The translations under genes were made by a program, and so were the position numbers. Source: Nigrospora sphaerica (Eukaryota > Ascomycota > Sordariomycetes > Amphisphaeriales > Apiosporaceae). From it: 64,000 nt of DNA. Shown piece by piece: positions 26,477 through 35,541 of the stretch. The stretch lies in assembly GCA_018287875.1 (NCBI GenBank), contig JAGVVL010000002.1:1674001-1738000 (forward strand), given 5' to 3'. The number at the start of each line of letters is the position of its first letter. Positions within the stretch are counted from its first letter, which is position 1. The notes below the pieces were generated by a model, which worked only from the letters and a program-made list of their open reading frames with translations, was not told the DNA's origin and searched no databases.

Positions 26477-29400
26477 ATGCTGTCGCACTTGCGCTTCCAC
26501 CGACGCGGCCCGTCCAATCCCACCTCGCCCATCCCCGAGAACAGCTCGTGTCAGGACTCGCCCTCTCTACATCTGCCTCAGCTGGTTCCTGAGGAGAGCA
26601 GCATCCCCGTCCCTGATATTAGGCCGCGGTCCGATGCTGCGATCCCGCCGGGCCTCGCTCATGGACAGCCGTCCGACCAGCCGCAACCGCCCTTGTACTC
26701 TCCGCCGCCGCCGCCTCCGCCTCAGCAAGCACCACCGCTGCCGCCAATCCAGCAGGGTCCCCCGAGCCTACCGCCCATCGCCCGCGTAACCGAACCCGAC
26801 GGCGCCGAGGACCAAGATGTGTGGAAACCGGATGAGCCCCGGGCTCCGGCGCGATCACCCTATACCGAGCAGACGGGCTTCCTCGGCGGACTGGCCCTGC
26901 AGAACTACCGCCGCGAGCAGGAGGCTGCTTCCACCTCGCCGAATTCCTCGGACCAGTCTGCTAGCTACACTTTGGACAACCGGTCGTCTTATAGGCCAAG
27001 CATAAGCCCGGCTGTCACCAGCCCTCCACCCAGGCCTCCGGCGAGGACGAACACTTCCTTTGTATCCCCAACCGACCTTCAGCATGCTAGCACTGCGGCG
27101 AAGCGGCAAGCCGGCACCCGGATGCCCTCCGAGACGACAACCGCCCCGGCTCATACTGCGCCACCCGAACCCTCCAAGGGCAAGAAAGGCCTCCCGTTCC
27201 TGAAGAACCCAATGTCAAGCTTGCTCATGAGGAGAAAGACGAACCAGCAGGTCCCTGACTTGCAGCTCCCTCTGCGAAGTTCGTACGAGCCGATCCGGGG
27301 CACCAAAATTCATGACTTCAGCGCCCCACGTCCGAAGCGCCTGGTTTCCAGCAACAATGTGAGCCCCATGGTACTCGAGAAACCGCCCCAGGAAACCCAG
27401 TTGCCCTCCAAAGAGAACAAGGCATCCGCGCCAGCAGCAGCAGCCGCCCCCCTGCCACCACTCCAGGATGAGAAGGAACCCTCCCTACGGACCTCTTCCT
27501 CAACGCATTCGCGCTCAATATCGGCGGATGACAGTTCTATCAAAGCGAAAGCTTCGTCCGATGGCCTGTCGAGTACCAACTCTCGGAGAGTAACCCTCAT
27601 GGACAACCCGATTCGCAGGCAAGACTCCATTGCTTCATCCATTTCGACCATGGACCCCCGGACCCTCAGGCAGGACTCTGTTCCCTCATCAACCTCCACG
27701 CTGTCGAGGAACACGTCGGCCCTTTCTAACAAGGAAGTTCTTTCGGCTCTCCCCAAGCACATGAAGAGCACTTCCTCCCGGTTTAGTTTTGACATGATTG
27801 GAGCCGCCAGGGCAGAGAAGCTGTTGGAAGACAAGCACCGCCAGCGGCAGCAAGAATCGGAGCCTGAGCCTCCCAGTCATCGGGATTCACGCTTTGACGA
27901 CTTCGACGATGACCCGTTTGCGTATGACGACATGGACTTTGATGACGGTCTAGAAGAGAAGATCCCAGGTGTCAATGCCGACTACGAAGAAGAAGAAGAA
28001 GACTTCTGTGAGGAGTTCGAGCAAGACGTTCAAGACGCCCAAGACGAGCTGGATCCCGACAACGACCAAGAGAATTTCGCCGGTTTTGTATTCCAACGGT
28101 CAAACCCTGCCTCCGGAATCGCGAGCCCCTTGGATGCGGCGCCTATGGTGACTCCGCGGGATGCCGAGGGCAACGTCATTGGCTATGCAACGACGCAGGA
28201 TGCTCAGCCTTCACCACTTTCCATCATGCAGACAAGCGCGCCGTTGTCGCCTCTATCGCCACTAAGGGACGGCCCTACTGGGTTGGGTATTCAGGGTCTT
28301 AACGCCGCTATCGACGCTACCATTGATGCCACCGTCGAAGTCACGGCTGGTATCACGGCTGACGCCCCTGGGCAAATCCCAACGACCCAGCCACAGGAAA
28401 GCGCGAGGCCGCCGCCCCTGAACCAGGATGACGAGCTTTACTTTGGTGGTCTGGGCCATGAGTTCGAGGGAGAAGGGGATGGCTCGGCGTTTGACGAATC
28501 GATTTTCGACCTTGACGACACGGATCGGTATGGTCGGCCCATCCCCGGCATGTTTGCCAGCGCGCTCGCACAAAGAACAGCAGTAGAGGGACCGGCCAAA
28601 CGAGAATCAGATGACTTGACGTCGCGGGTTTCAGCTACCTCGGGTATTACACAGTCGACGGCGCACACCTCGCTCAGTGTTGGGCCAAACCAGCCCCGCT
28701 TGGCGCCAGAGGAGCCCGAGGACGAGGACGAGGGCAAGGTCCTCCCGAAAGAAGCGGCCGGTATATTTGCAGAGGCTGGGCCCTTGGGAGAGGATAGCAT
28801 GGCAGTATACCAAGCAGCGCTCGCCGCAGCCGCGCACAAGGCAGCGGCTTCGGGCAAATTTCGCCGGGACTCGGATCCTCCTCCGCCGACAGACGTGACC
28901 GTCACGTCACCGACCACGTCTGGCGGATCTGACCACAGCAACCCCATTATCGAATCATTCGACGATTACGAGATGGACGATGGGTTCGCTTTTGACGATG
29001 GGTATGACGACGGGTTTTCCAACGGCCTCGATGATTATGAACTGGATGACGACGCCATTATTGCCGAGGCGAACGCCAGCGCGCTGGCCAACGACTACGA
29101 CGGTTGGTACGGCCAGGAATTTGGCTTCTTTGCGACGCCGACGCAATCGCAAAGCCAACGTTCGTCGCTCAATGACCCCAGCCTTTCCTACGGCGGATTC
29201 TTTGGGGGCAACGGCGTGACACGCTCCAAGTCGGGCCATCTGGTGTCCCGCGAGCCCAACCTGACGCCCATTACTGAACGATCCGAGTACTCCAACCGGA
29301 ACTCGCTCATGAGTCTCATGTCGCCCGGCGGACTCGGGCGGGATATGTCATCGCTGCAGAGCCCGGGGCTCGCGCAGTTGGCGATGATGGCCGACGACGA

Positions 29401-30046
29401 CAACATGTCGCTATCGGCCTTGATGAAGCTGCGATCGCGGGCGTGGGGCGGTTCGCAGGCCTCTCTTGTCAGCTCCCGCGAAGGCTCGCCCAGCGACCGA
29501 AATGACGGAAGCAGTCCCTGGAGCCCCGACGGGCGGGACCAGGGCGGTGCAAGCGGGCGCAAGAACTCGGGCTTTTCCATTTTCACCCAAGACTCGAGAG
29601 GTGGCAGTGCGTCGGGCAGTCCAACGCTCACCATGTCGATGCCTGCCATTTCCAACCAGGCCCTGGTGCCCGGTCCGGGTAGTGGCACGCAAGGGGAGCC
29701 CGGGGCCCTGCCTCTACCGCAGTCGGCCTTTGCGACGGCAACGCCCCCACAGACTTTCCCACCCGTCATGGAAGACGACGAGGCGGATACGGAAACGGTC
29801 AAAACGGCCAGCCCCGCAGCGCCGACACGACGACACCACATTATCGATGCGATGATGCCACAGGTGGACGTGCCATCGCAAAAGCGTCCGAGCGCGGCCC
29901 ACGGGCGCAAAAGCAGTGCGGATTCGATATCGTATAGCAAGGAAGAAGATGGCAACGACACGCATTGGATATTGGAGCGACGTCGCACAGCCGACTCGGG
30001 CGAGATTGAACTAGAACGAGAAGTGGTGGAGAAGGGCAGGATCTAG
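26477..30046 (+). CDS. Large, mostly disordered protein of unknown function
   Basis: One uninterrupted frame encodes 1189 residues. I do not recognise a named domain. The start at 26477 has a strong context (GTCACCATGC) and yields a basic N-terminus, MLSHLRFHRRGPSNP, that I believe recurs in conserved hypothetical proteins of Sordariomycetes (memory, unverified). Visible parts: a proline-rich run at about 75-107; a basic patch KGKKGLPFLKN near 235; Ser/Thr-rich stretches; a strongly acidic block at about 473-535; a second Asp/Tyr/Phe-rich acidic block at about 828-866; a short helix-prone Ala-rich segment near 775; and an ordered-looking end, HWILERRRTADSGEIE. Such a protein could be a scaffold or regulator with many phosphosites, but nothing fixes a role. 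There is no signal peptide and no membrane segment. It stands alone: the nearest protein genes are more than 10 kb away. Confidence 0.88.
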   Translation: MLSHLRFHRRGPSNPTSPIPENSSCQDSPSLHLPQLVPEESSIPVPDIRPRSDAAIPPGLAHGQPSDQPQPPLYSPPPPPPPQQAPPLPPIQQGPPSLPPIARVTEPDGAEDQDVWKPDEPRAPARSPYTEQTGFLGGLALQNYRREQEAASTSPNSSDQSASYTLDNRSSYRPSISPAVTSPPPRPPARTNTSFVSPTDLQHASTAAKRQAGTRMPSETTTAPAHTAPPEPSKGKKGLPFLKNPMSSLLMRRKTNQQVPDLQLPLRSSYEPIRGTKIHDFSAPRPKRLVSSNNVSPMVLEKPPQETQLPSKENKASAPAAAAAPLPPLQDEKEPSLRTSSSTHSRSISADDSSIKAKASSDGLSSTNSRRVTLMDNPIRRQDSIASSISTMDPRTLRQDSVPSSTSTLSRNTSALSNKEVLSALPKHMKSTSSRFSFDMIGAARAEKLLEDKHRQRQQESEPEPPSHRDSRFDDFDDDPFAYDDMDFDDGLEEKIPGVNADYEEEEEDFCEEFEQDVQDAQDELDPDNDQENFAGFVFQRSNPASGIASPLDAAPMVTPRDAEGNVIGYATTQDAQPSPLSIMQTSAPLSPLSPLRDGPTGLGIQGLNAAIDATIDATVEVTAGITADAPGQIPTTQPQESARPPPLNQDDELYFGGLGHEFEGEGDGSAFDESIFDLDDTDRYGRPIPGMFASALAQRTAVEGPAKRESDDLTSRVSATSGITQSTAHTSLSVGPNQPRLAPEEPEDEDEGKVLPKEAAGIFAEAGPLGEDSMAVYQAALAAAAHKAAASGKFRRDSDPPPPTDVTVTSPTTSGGSDHSNPIIESFDDYEMDDGFAFDDGYDDGFSNGLDDYELDDDAIIAEANASALANDYDGWYGQEFGFFATPTQSQSQRSSLNDPSLSYGGFFGGNGVTRSKSGHLVSREPNLTPITERSEYSNRNSLMSLMSPGGLGRDMSSLQSPGLAQLAMMADDDNMSLSALMKLRSRAWGGSQASLVSSREGSPSDRNDGSSPWSPDGRDQGGASGRKNSGFSIFTQDSRGGSASGSPTLTMSMPAISNQALVPGPGSGTQGEPGALPLPQSAFATATPPQTFPPVMEDDEADTETVKTASPAAPTRRHHIIDAMMPQVDVPSQKRPSAAHGRKSSADSISYSKEEDGNDTHWILERRRTADSGEIELEREVVEKGRI

Positions 30047-31154
30047 GGGATTTGCCCACGGCTCGGACGCTGTCTCGTGGCTGCTGGAAAAGGGGGCGCA
30101 GTCAGCAGTTTGAGCGACGGAAGGAGGCTCATCCGCCTCGGAAAGACGTAATGGAGATGGTGAGACATATATACCCATCTTTGCCGCCAGGTACAAGACA
30201 TTAGCGATGGTGTTGGTCGGGAGGACGGGATGCGCGCACATAGAGGAACCGGCACGCGTGCAGGTATGTACATGTATACAATGCGGGTTTGGAACAGACA
30301 GGCACCTATCGTGGGCTTCTTTTGCGTTGGGTCAGGGAGGGAGGGGCCGTTTGAGAGGCGAAGGCAAGAGAGATGACAGCACACTTTATCGTACACTCTT
30401 AATAGCTAGTGAGTTGACAAGGGCCACCTTCACTCGGCAGTTTCGTCTGGCGCTGGGACATGACCAGTCAGTACGATGGTGAAGATGGATGGCATATCGG
30501 CAAGACTGTCGCGCCCATCCATACAATATCCGACCAGACCCATGCAAAACAGTGCCGCCGGAGACCAGGCCAGAGATAGAGCCGGCAAAGAAACAAGACG
30601 CACTGCATGAAGGCCAGTCAGTACAGAGCTCAAGTGGCGGGTCCAATCAAGTCATGGGCATCGCGACACAGTCCGGGGTATCTCCATTTCCACCCTCTGC
30701 TTCCTCCTTCTTCTCCTCGTAACTCCATTCGGAGACCAAACCTCATAGACTCATCGCACACGGGCTTCGACTTCCCGTTGCCTTCTGCTGCGTCCCCATG
30801 CCAACCACTCACACCTTTACTTCTGATCACTTGCGGGTCGATCCCTTTCGGAGCATTAGAACAACCGATGCTTAGCTAAGGATAGTGCCATGACACGGGT
30901 TTGCCTGTTATTACGGGGGGCTCGGGGAGGGCCGGAGGGCCGCTGGCAACTTGACTGCTGTCGCCATGACAAGTACACGTGCGTTCATGTGCGCAGCGAA
31001 GTGCGCCGGTTTTGGTGTATCAAACTTCGCTACGGTGGTTTCCCCGGTTCTCGGTGGTCGTTTTTCCCTTTAAGCAGGCGTGTCCTCGCTCAGCAAGGAT
31101 ACTGACGGTGGATGCTAGGATTAGACTTGTACCGCCAAAGAAATTCATATCTTT
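30047..31154. other. Intergenic DNA between the 26.5-kb gene and the 5S gene
   Basis: Presumed 3' untranslated region and spacer. I see no gene or RNA in it. Confidence 0.55.
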
Positions 31155-31162
31155 GTATATAA
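31155..31162 (+). promoter_or_regulatory. Upstream TATA box of the 5S rRNA gene
   Basis: GTATATAA sits 25-32 bases before the first base of the 5S sequence. Dispersed 5S genes of Neurospora-type fungi depend on a TATA element at about this distance (established knowledge). Confidence 0.75.
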
Positions 31163-31186
31163 CACATGGTGCGCGGTTGTTCTATC

Positions 31187-31305
31187 ACATACGACCATAG
31201 CTTCCAGAAAACTCGGGATCCCGTCCGCTCTCCCATAGATAAGCTGGAAAGCGCCGAATTAGTACTAGGGTCGGTGACGACCTGGGAATCCTCGGTGTTG
31301 TATGT
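31187..31305 (+). rRNA. 5S ribosomal RNA, single dispersed copy
   Basis: The 119-base sequence begins ACATACGACCATA and ends GTTGTATGT, so the two ends pair as helix I. The core GGGATCCCGTCCGCTCTCCC, the following CATAGATAAGC, and the internal promoter element GGTCGGTGACGACC are those of ascomycete 5S RNA. Helix II closes as GCTTCCAG with CTGGAAAGC, allowing one bulged A. No break or missing element is visible, so it should be functional. Its isolation from 18S/28S genes and from other 5S copies fits the dispersed arrangement of filamentous ascomycetes. It is transcribed by RNA polymerase III. Confidence 0.96.
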
Positions 31306-31319
31306 TTTGTTCTTTTTTT
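31305..31319 (+). terminator. Pol III T-run terminator of the 5S gene
   Basis: Four T residues directly follow the mature 3' end (31305-31308) and a run of seven T residues follows at 31313-31319, the usual stop signal for RNA polymerase III. Confidence 0.8.
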
Positions 31320-33377
31320 ACCTGTATGGCCTTGGCGGAAACCTCGTCTGGACGTGCGGGGCCACAATAATTCCTTCAGTTATCGTTCACAGGGAACTAC
31401 TCTTGTGTTTTACGGGGGTTTTATTTTCCCCAAATGCAGGAGACGTGTCCTACTTTAGCAACGACATGTCGAAGTCGAGCGTCTTGGTCAGCAGACATCG
31501 ATATGTTACGCTGCGGAAGTCGGCAACTGCAGTAATGTCGGCTCCTTCACATACCTTCCACATGGCTAAGTCGGGGTGAGATATCATGAGCAGAAGCAAT
31601 CGCTACCACTGGGTCTCTAATTCAGAGAATTAATCCCACCGGATAGCCAGGCAAGCACTTAACTGAGTTGTGGCCTACCTACCTAGATGGACTTACTGGT
31701 GGTGTTTTCGGCTCTGGTTCAACGCATCCCGTTTTGTCAGACCCGTAAGTACATCTTCTCTCTTGTCATTCCTACATCGGGACAACTTTACATCTGACGA
31801 GAGGATACTCGGGCACGTACTTCAAGTCGGCTCAAGACCCCCTTTCGCGTTTTTATTTTGCAGGGTGGCCTGACAAGTTGGAACTGAGGCATCAGCGCCC
31901 GCAGCTTCAAACTCCTATCTACGGCAGTATATCCGGTTCATCCGTACTTCCCTTTCTCCTCGCGGCGAATTTTCACTGGCTCCCGACTGTGTAAGCTAAA
32001 TTGCGATATTGCAAACCGGGCGTTCCTCTCGACCGAGGCCATCTGGCCACTCTGGAGGTTCCAATGAAGCTCGGATAATGATACCTACCACTGGGCTGCC
32101 ACCGGTACAGTTTTTGGGTACGGCAGAAACGAACAAGAAACACCGGCTGCCTTCCCCTATCGGCCGCGTGAAAATCGTGCTGAAAGATGAGACATGGCTG
32201 CATCCAGACGAGCGGGGCATGGGACTCGCCCGTTTGTGTCACCTAGATAGATGAGCACCCACACCCTGCGCGTGTCGACCTCCGGACGCCTCCCCGGTCC
32301 GGGCTACCCAGCGGATGTACACTGGATCTCTCACAGTCTGTGAAGAAGCATGGTTTGCAGGTACCGATGCCCGCAGAGGGCCCAAAGAGCATGAGCCCAG
32401 TGGCGGTCCTTCTTACCAACACCGTGCCTTTCTGTCTTTTGGTATTGGCTCTGTCTCATGTTCCGACACCATCTCTCTACAAGGACTGGAGGAACAGTAG
32501 AACATCACGGAGTTCAAAATCGATCCCGGATCGGGGCCGCAGTCACACATCCGATGGGGGCACCGGAGGGTTCCTTTGAAACGGTTAGACAAGAAGGCCC
32601 TGAGGCGCACCGTGCCTCTGCGGTCTCTGGTCGTGGAGAGGAAGGGGTTGGTGGCACGCGATGCCCGTGTAGCCCACGCGGGGGCCCTGATTCGCCGCGT
32701 CGGTGCCGGTCTCTGCAGGGCTCCCGGACTCGTCGGGGGACACGAAGGGGGGCCGGTAACGATTCTCTCCTTTCACCAGGGCCCCGGGGGCAGTCTATCC
32801 TGCCCCCTGCCCCTGCCCCCTTCTCTTCTTACTATCCCCCCTCTGCGCCACTCCCCTTGTGCGGTATCCCCGGTGGAAGGGTCCCGTCGGCAAGAGGTCA
32901 TCACCCTCACTTCCGTCTCCCCCGGAACTCACACCCCCGAGAAAATACCCAATGCCGGCGACGGGACCGAGGCATGTGGGTCAGATAACAGGCCGTAAAC
33001 ATAAGACGACCGATCGGGTGACGGACAATGTGGTGCCGCGGCCGACGAAACAGGACATGGGGGCTTTGGGTCTCCCCGGGCAAGAGACCTCGCGATCTCT
33101 GTCTCCAGGTCCTACCTGGAGGCCAGGCAACGCTGTCGTCTCTTTTTAGCATATAAGAGGATGTCCGGCCGGCATCACGAGGCGGAGAGGAAAGGAATTT
33201 TCTTCTCACCGCCACCACCTAACCCGTACCGTCCGGCCACGAAACACGAGATCGGAATCTAGAGAAGACCCCTTCCACAGCTCGGAAGCGTGCCTACCCG
33301 AAGTACACCTACACCCATGTGAAATCCGGACCTTCCCTGACAGAAAACCCCTCCCTTCCCCGAATCCGTTTCCCCCG

Positions 33378-33620
33378 ATGCCGCCGCCGCCGCCGCAGGG
33401 TTCCTGCGCCAGTAGCCCGCGGGGAAAAGGCAAACCGCAGCAGCCGCCGGTGACGACGGCCGACGCGGGTCCGGACCCGCGCGCGTCGCGGGGCCCCAGC
33501 ATCTCGGGCGATTACATGGCCATGTTTCCGCCGCACGCGGGCCCCCCGCACCCCGGCCCCCGGCGGCAGGATAACGGCGGTCGGCCCGGCACCGTCGACG
33601 AGGCCGGAGAGGCCTCTTGA
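33378..33620 (+). CDS. Weak candidate small protein, Pro/Gly-rich, 80 residues
   Basis: The frame begins MPPPPPQGSC and ends DEAGEAS. Codons strongly prefer G or C at the third position, like the real genes of this window, and the segment ISGDYMAMFPPHAGP looks less random than the surroundings. Against it: the start context is poor (CCGATG), there is no recognised homologue, much of the composition follows from GC-rich DNA, and the opposite strand is also open over this stretch. It could be a small gene, one exon of a larger one, or chance. Confidence 0.22.
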   Translation: MPPPPPQGSCASSPRGKGKPQQPPVTTADAGPDPRASRGPSISGDYMAMFPPHAGPPHPGPRRQDNGGRPGTVDEAGEAS

Positions 33621-34475
33621 GACGCACGTCCCATTCTCTCCCCCGAGGTGCTATGGGGTGATGGTCTCGGTTACGCCGCCGCCAGGCAAGGGCCCGTCGA
33701 TACGGGGGCTAGGGGGGCCAGGGCGGCCGAGAGAAGATTGGGGAGGGGAGGGGGTTGCCTTGTCCCCGTTCCCAGTTTTCGAGGTCGGAGTCAGTCAGTC
33801 TTTTTCGCCTCCTTTGCTGCCTGCTCGATTCGCCCACGCAGGGGAAGGGGTGTGGACGGCTTTGACCTGGGGCCTATAGGGGACGGCGAGGCAGGCCCGC
33901 GCGGGCTGCTGGACTGCGCGCACGCTCACATTGCCTTGTTCCTGGCCCGGGGGGGTTCTGAATATTATGGTGTTTTACAGAGGCCGAGAGAGGATCGGGC
34001 GCGCCGACCAGAGAGGTACTTGGTTCTGTGTTCTCTGCTACGAGGGTCCGGGTGCGGCATCTCCTGATGGTTGAAAACCCCCAAGTTGTCCAGACCGACG
34101 CCGCTTGGTCTTTGGGGCATCGGGAGCATCGGGAGCAATCCCTCGGGAGACCAGTAGCATGAAATGGTCGAGGGCGTTTAGCGGAGGGTCATTCGTTTAA
34201 CTGGTCTTTCTTGCAGCTACGACAGTCCTTACAGAGAGCCCTTACCGCGATGCCCTCATTCCTCATGCCTACTTCCTCCCAAGCGACGGTTGTCGCCTAC
34301 GAGGTCAACCCCGCGGTTCCGATGAAGGCTTTGGCGCCCAGGAATGCCTTGCTATCATCGTACGTTCTTCCATTATCGCCGAATCGAATCAGTGCTTGTC
34401 GAGGGACATAGCGTGTCACGGGCAGAGCCCCTTCTTGCCGGCAGCCGCTGGCTCCAAGCGCGAACTTCACAACAA

Positions 34476-34493
34476 CCCCCCCCCCCCCCCCCC
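34476..34493. repeat. C18 homopolymer
   Basis: Eighteen consecutive C residues followed by CATGCACAACCATGCACAAC, itself a tandem decamer. Confidence 0.9.
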
Positions 34494-35444
34494 ATGCACA
34501 ACCATGCACAACCAAGAACGCAGTCCGTACGAGGAATGGATGAGCGGACGAGAGATGAGAATACAACGCCGGGCGGGGAAGCCGTTCTCCACGCCATCCA
34601 AACAACATGGCAGGCAGGCAAAATCCCCTCCCCCCCTCTCGCTCCTCATCCATAGATTTGAATACGATGGTTCGAGCACGCCTTCTCGGCCATGGCGACA
34701 TCCGGCGCCCACAAACTACGCTGTCCTGGCCGCGGACGAGTCCTTTCCCACCCCCTACGCCATTCTCGAACGCCATGGCCCCTCCTCGAGGTGACTGATC
34801 ACAGAAAAGTCGCCCCGGCATGAGACCTCCCCCCCTCCCCTCGCCGATCCACGCGCGAGAGGGGCAAGGGTTAGTAGAACTGGCCAGGGGAGGTCGTCCG
34901 ACGACGGACTCGCCATGCATCACGAAAGCCGCCCCCTTCGGCACCTGACGTGGACGGTCCGTCTTTGGGCATTCACGACAAAACCCACACGAAAAAAGAG
35001 GCTGGGCTCAACTAATAAGTAGTATGTCGGGCTAGTGAGCAGTCGATGCCGTAGCGGCCGCAGGTTAGCTTGGAATTAGTTGTCCGGGGGCGCGCTGTCC
35101 GTTCGCCCGCCGCCGCCGTCGGGTTCCCGTCCCCGCCCCTAAGCGTGCCTCTAAGCCCCAAACAAAGGCCGGCGGCCTGTTTCTGTTCTCTACCCATAGG
35201 GCGACGAAACGTTGGGGCGGACGCATGACGGCGACGACGAAGCCATCCGTCACAGCTCCAGCGGTGGCCTTTCGCCCCTCAATGCCAGCCGCCATCGGAG
35301 CTTCGGCCGGTGAACGGCGCTGCGAGGCGCCAACGTTGGGCGAGAGGAGGCGGGGTCCGCCCAGTGGTGCAAAACTCCATCCGCAAGCCTCCTCCAGCCC
35401 ACCGCCGCTTGCTCAGCCACGTGGGGAGGGGGAGGGCGCTGCTC

Positions 35445-35541
35445 GCTGTCAAACTATTGGGCCCGAGTCGTCGCGGGCGTGCGCGCTGGCCCCCCCCCGG
35501 CCCGCCGGGCCTCGGAGCCCAATAGTTTGGTTCTGGACAGC
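35445..35541. repeat. Strong inverted repeat (hairpin) with GC-rich loop
   Basis: The left arm 35445-35467 (GCTGTC, then AAACTATTGGGC, then CCGAG) is complementary to 35511-35541 (CTCGG, A, GCCCAATAGTTT, a seven-base insert, GACAGC). That gives 23 paired positions interrupted by a one-base and a seven-base bulge, around a loop of about 43 bases of very high GC content. No gene overlaps it. Confidence 0.85.

Larger units (their letters stand above)
31320..35444. other. Gene-poor DNA downstream of the 5S gene
   Basis: No recognisable family on either strand. One short GC3-rich frame at 33378-33620 is listed separately as a weak candidate. The region also contains a C18 run. Confidence 0.5.
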
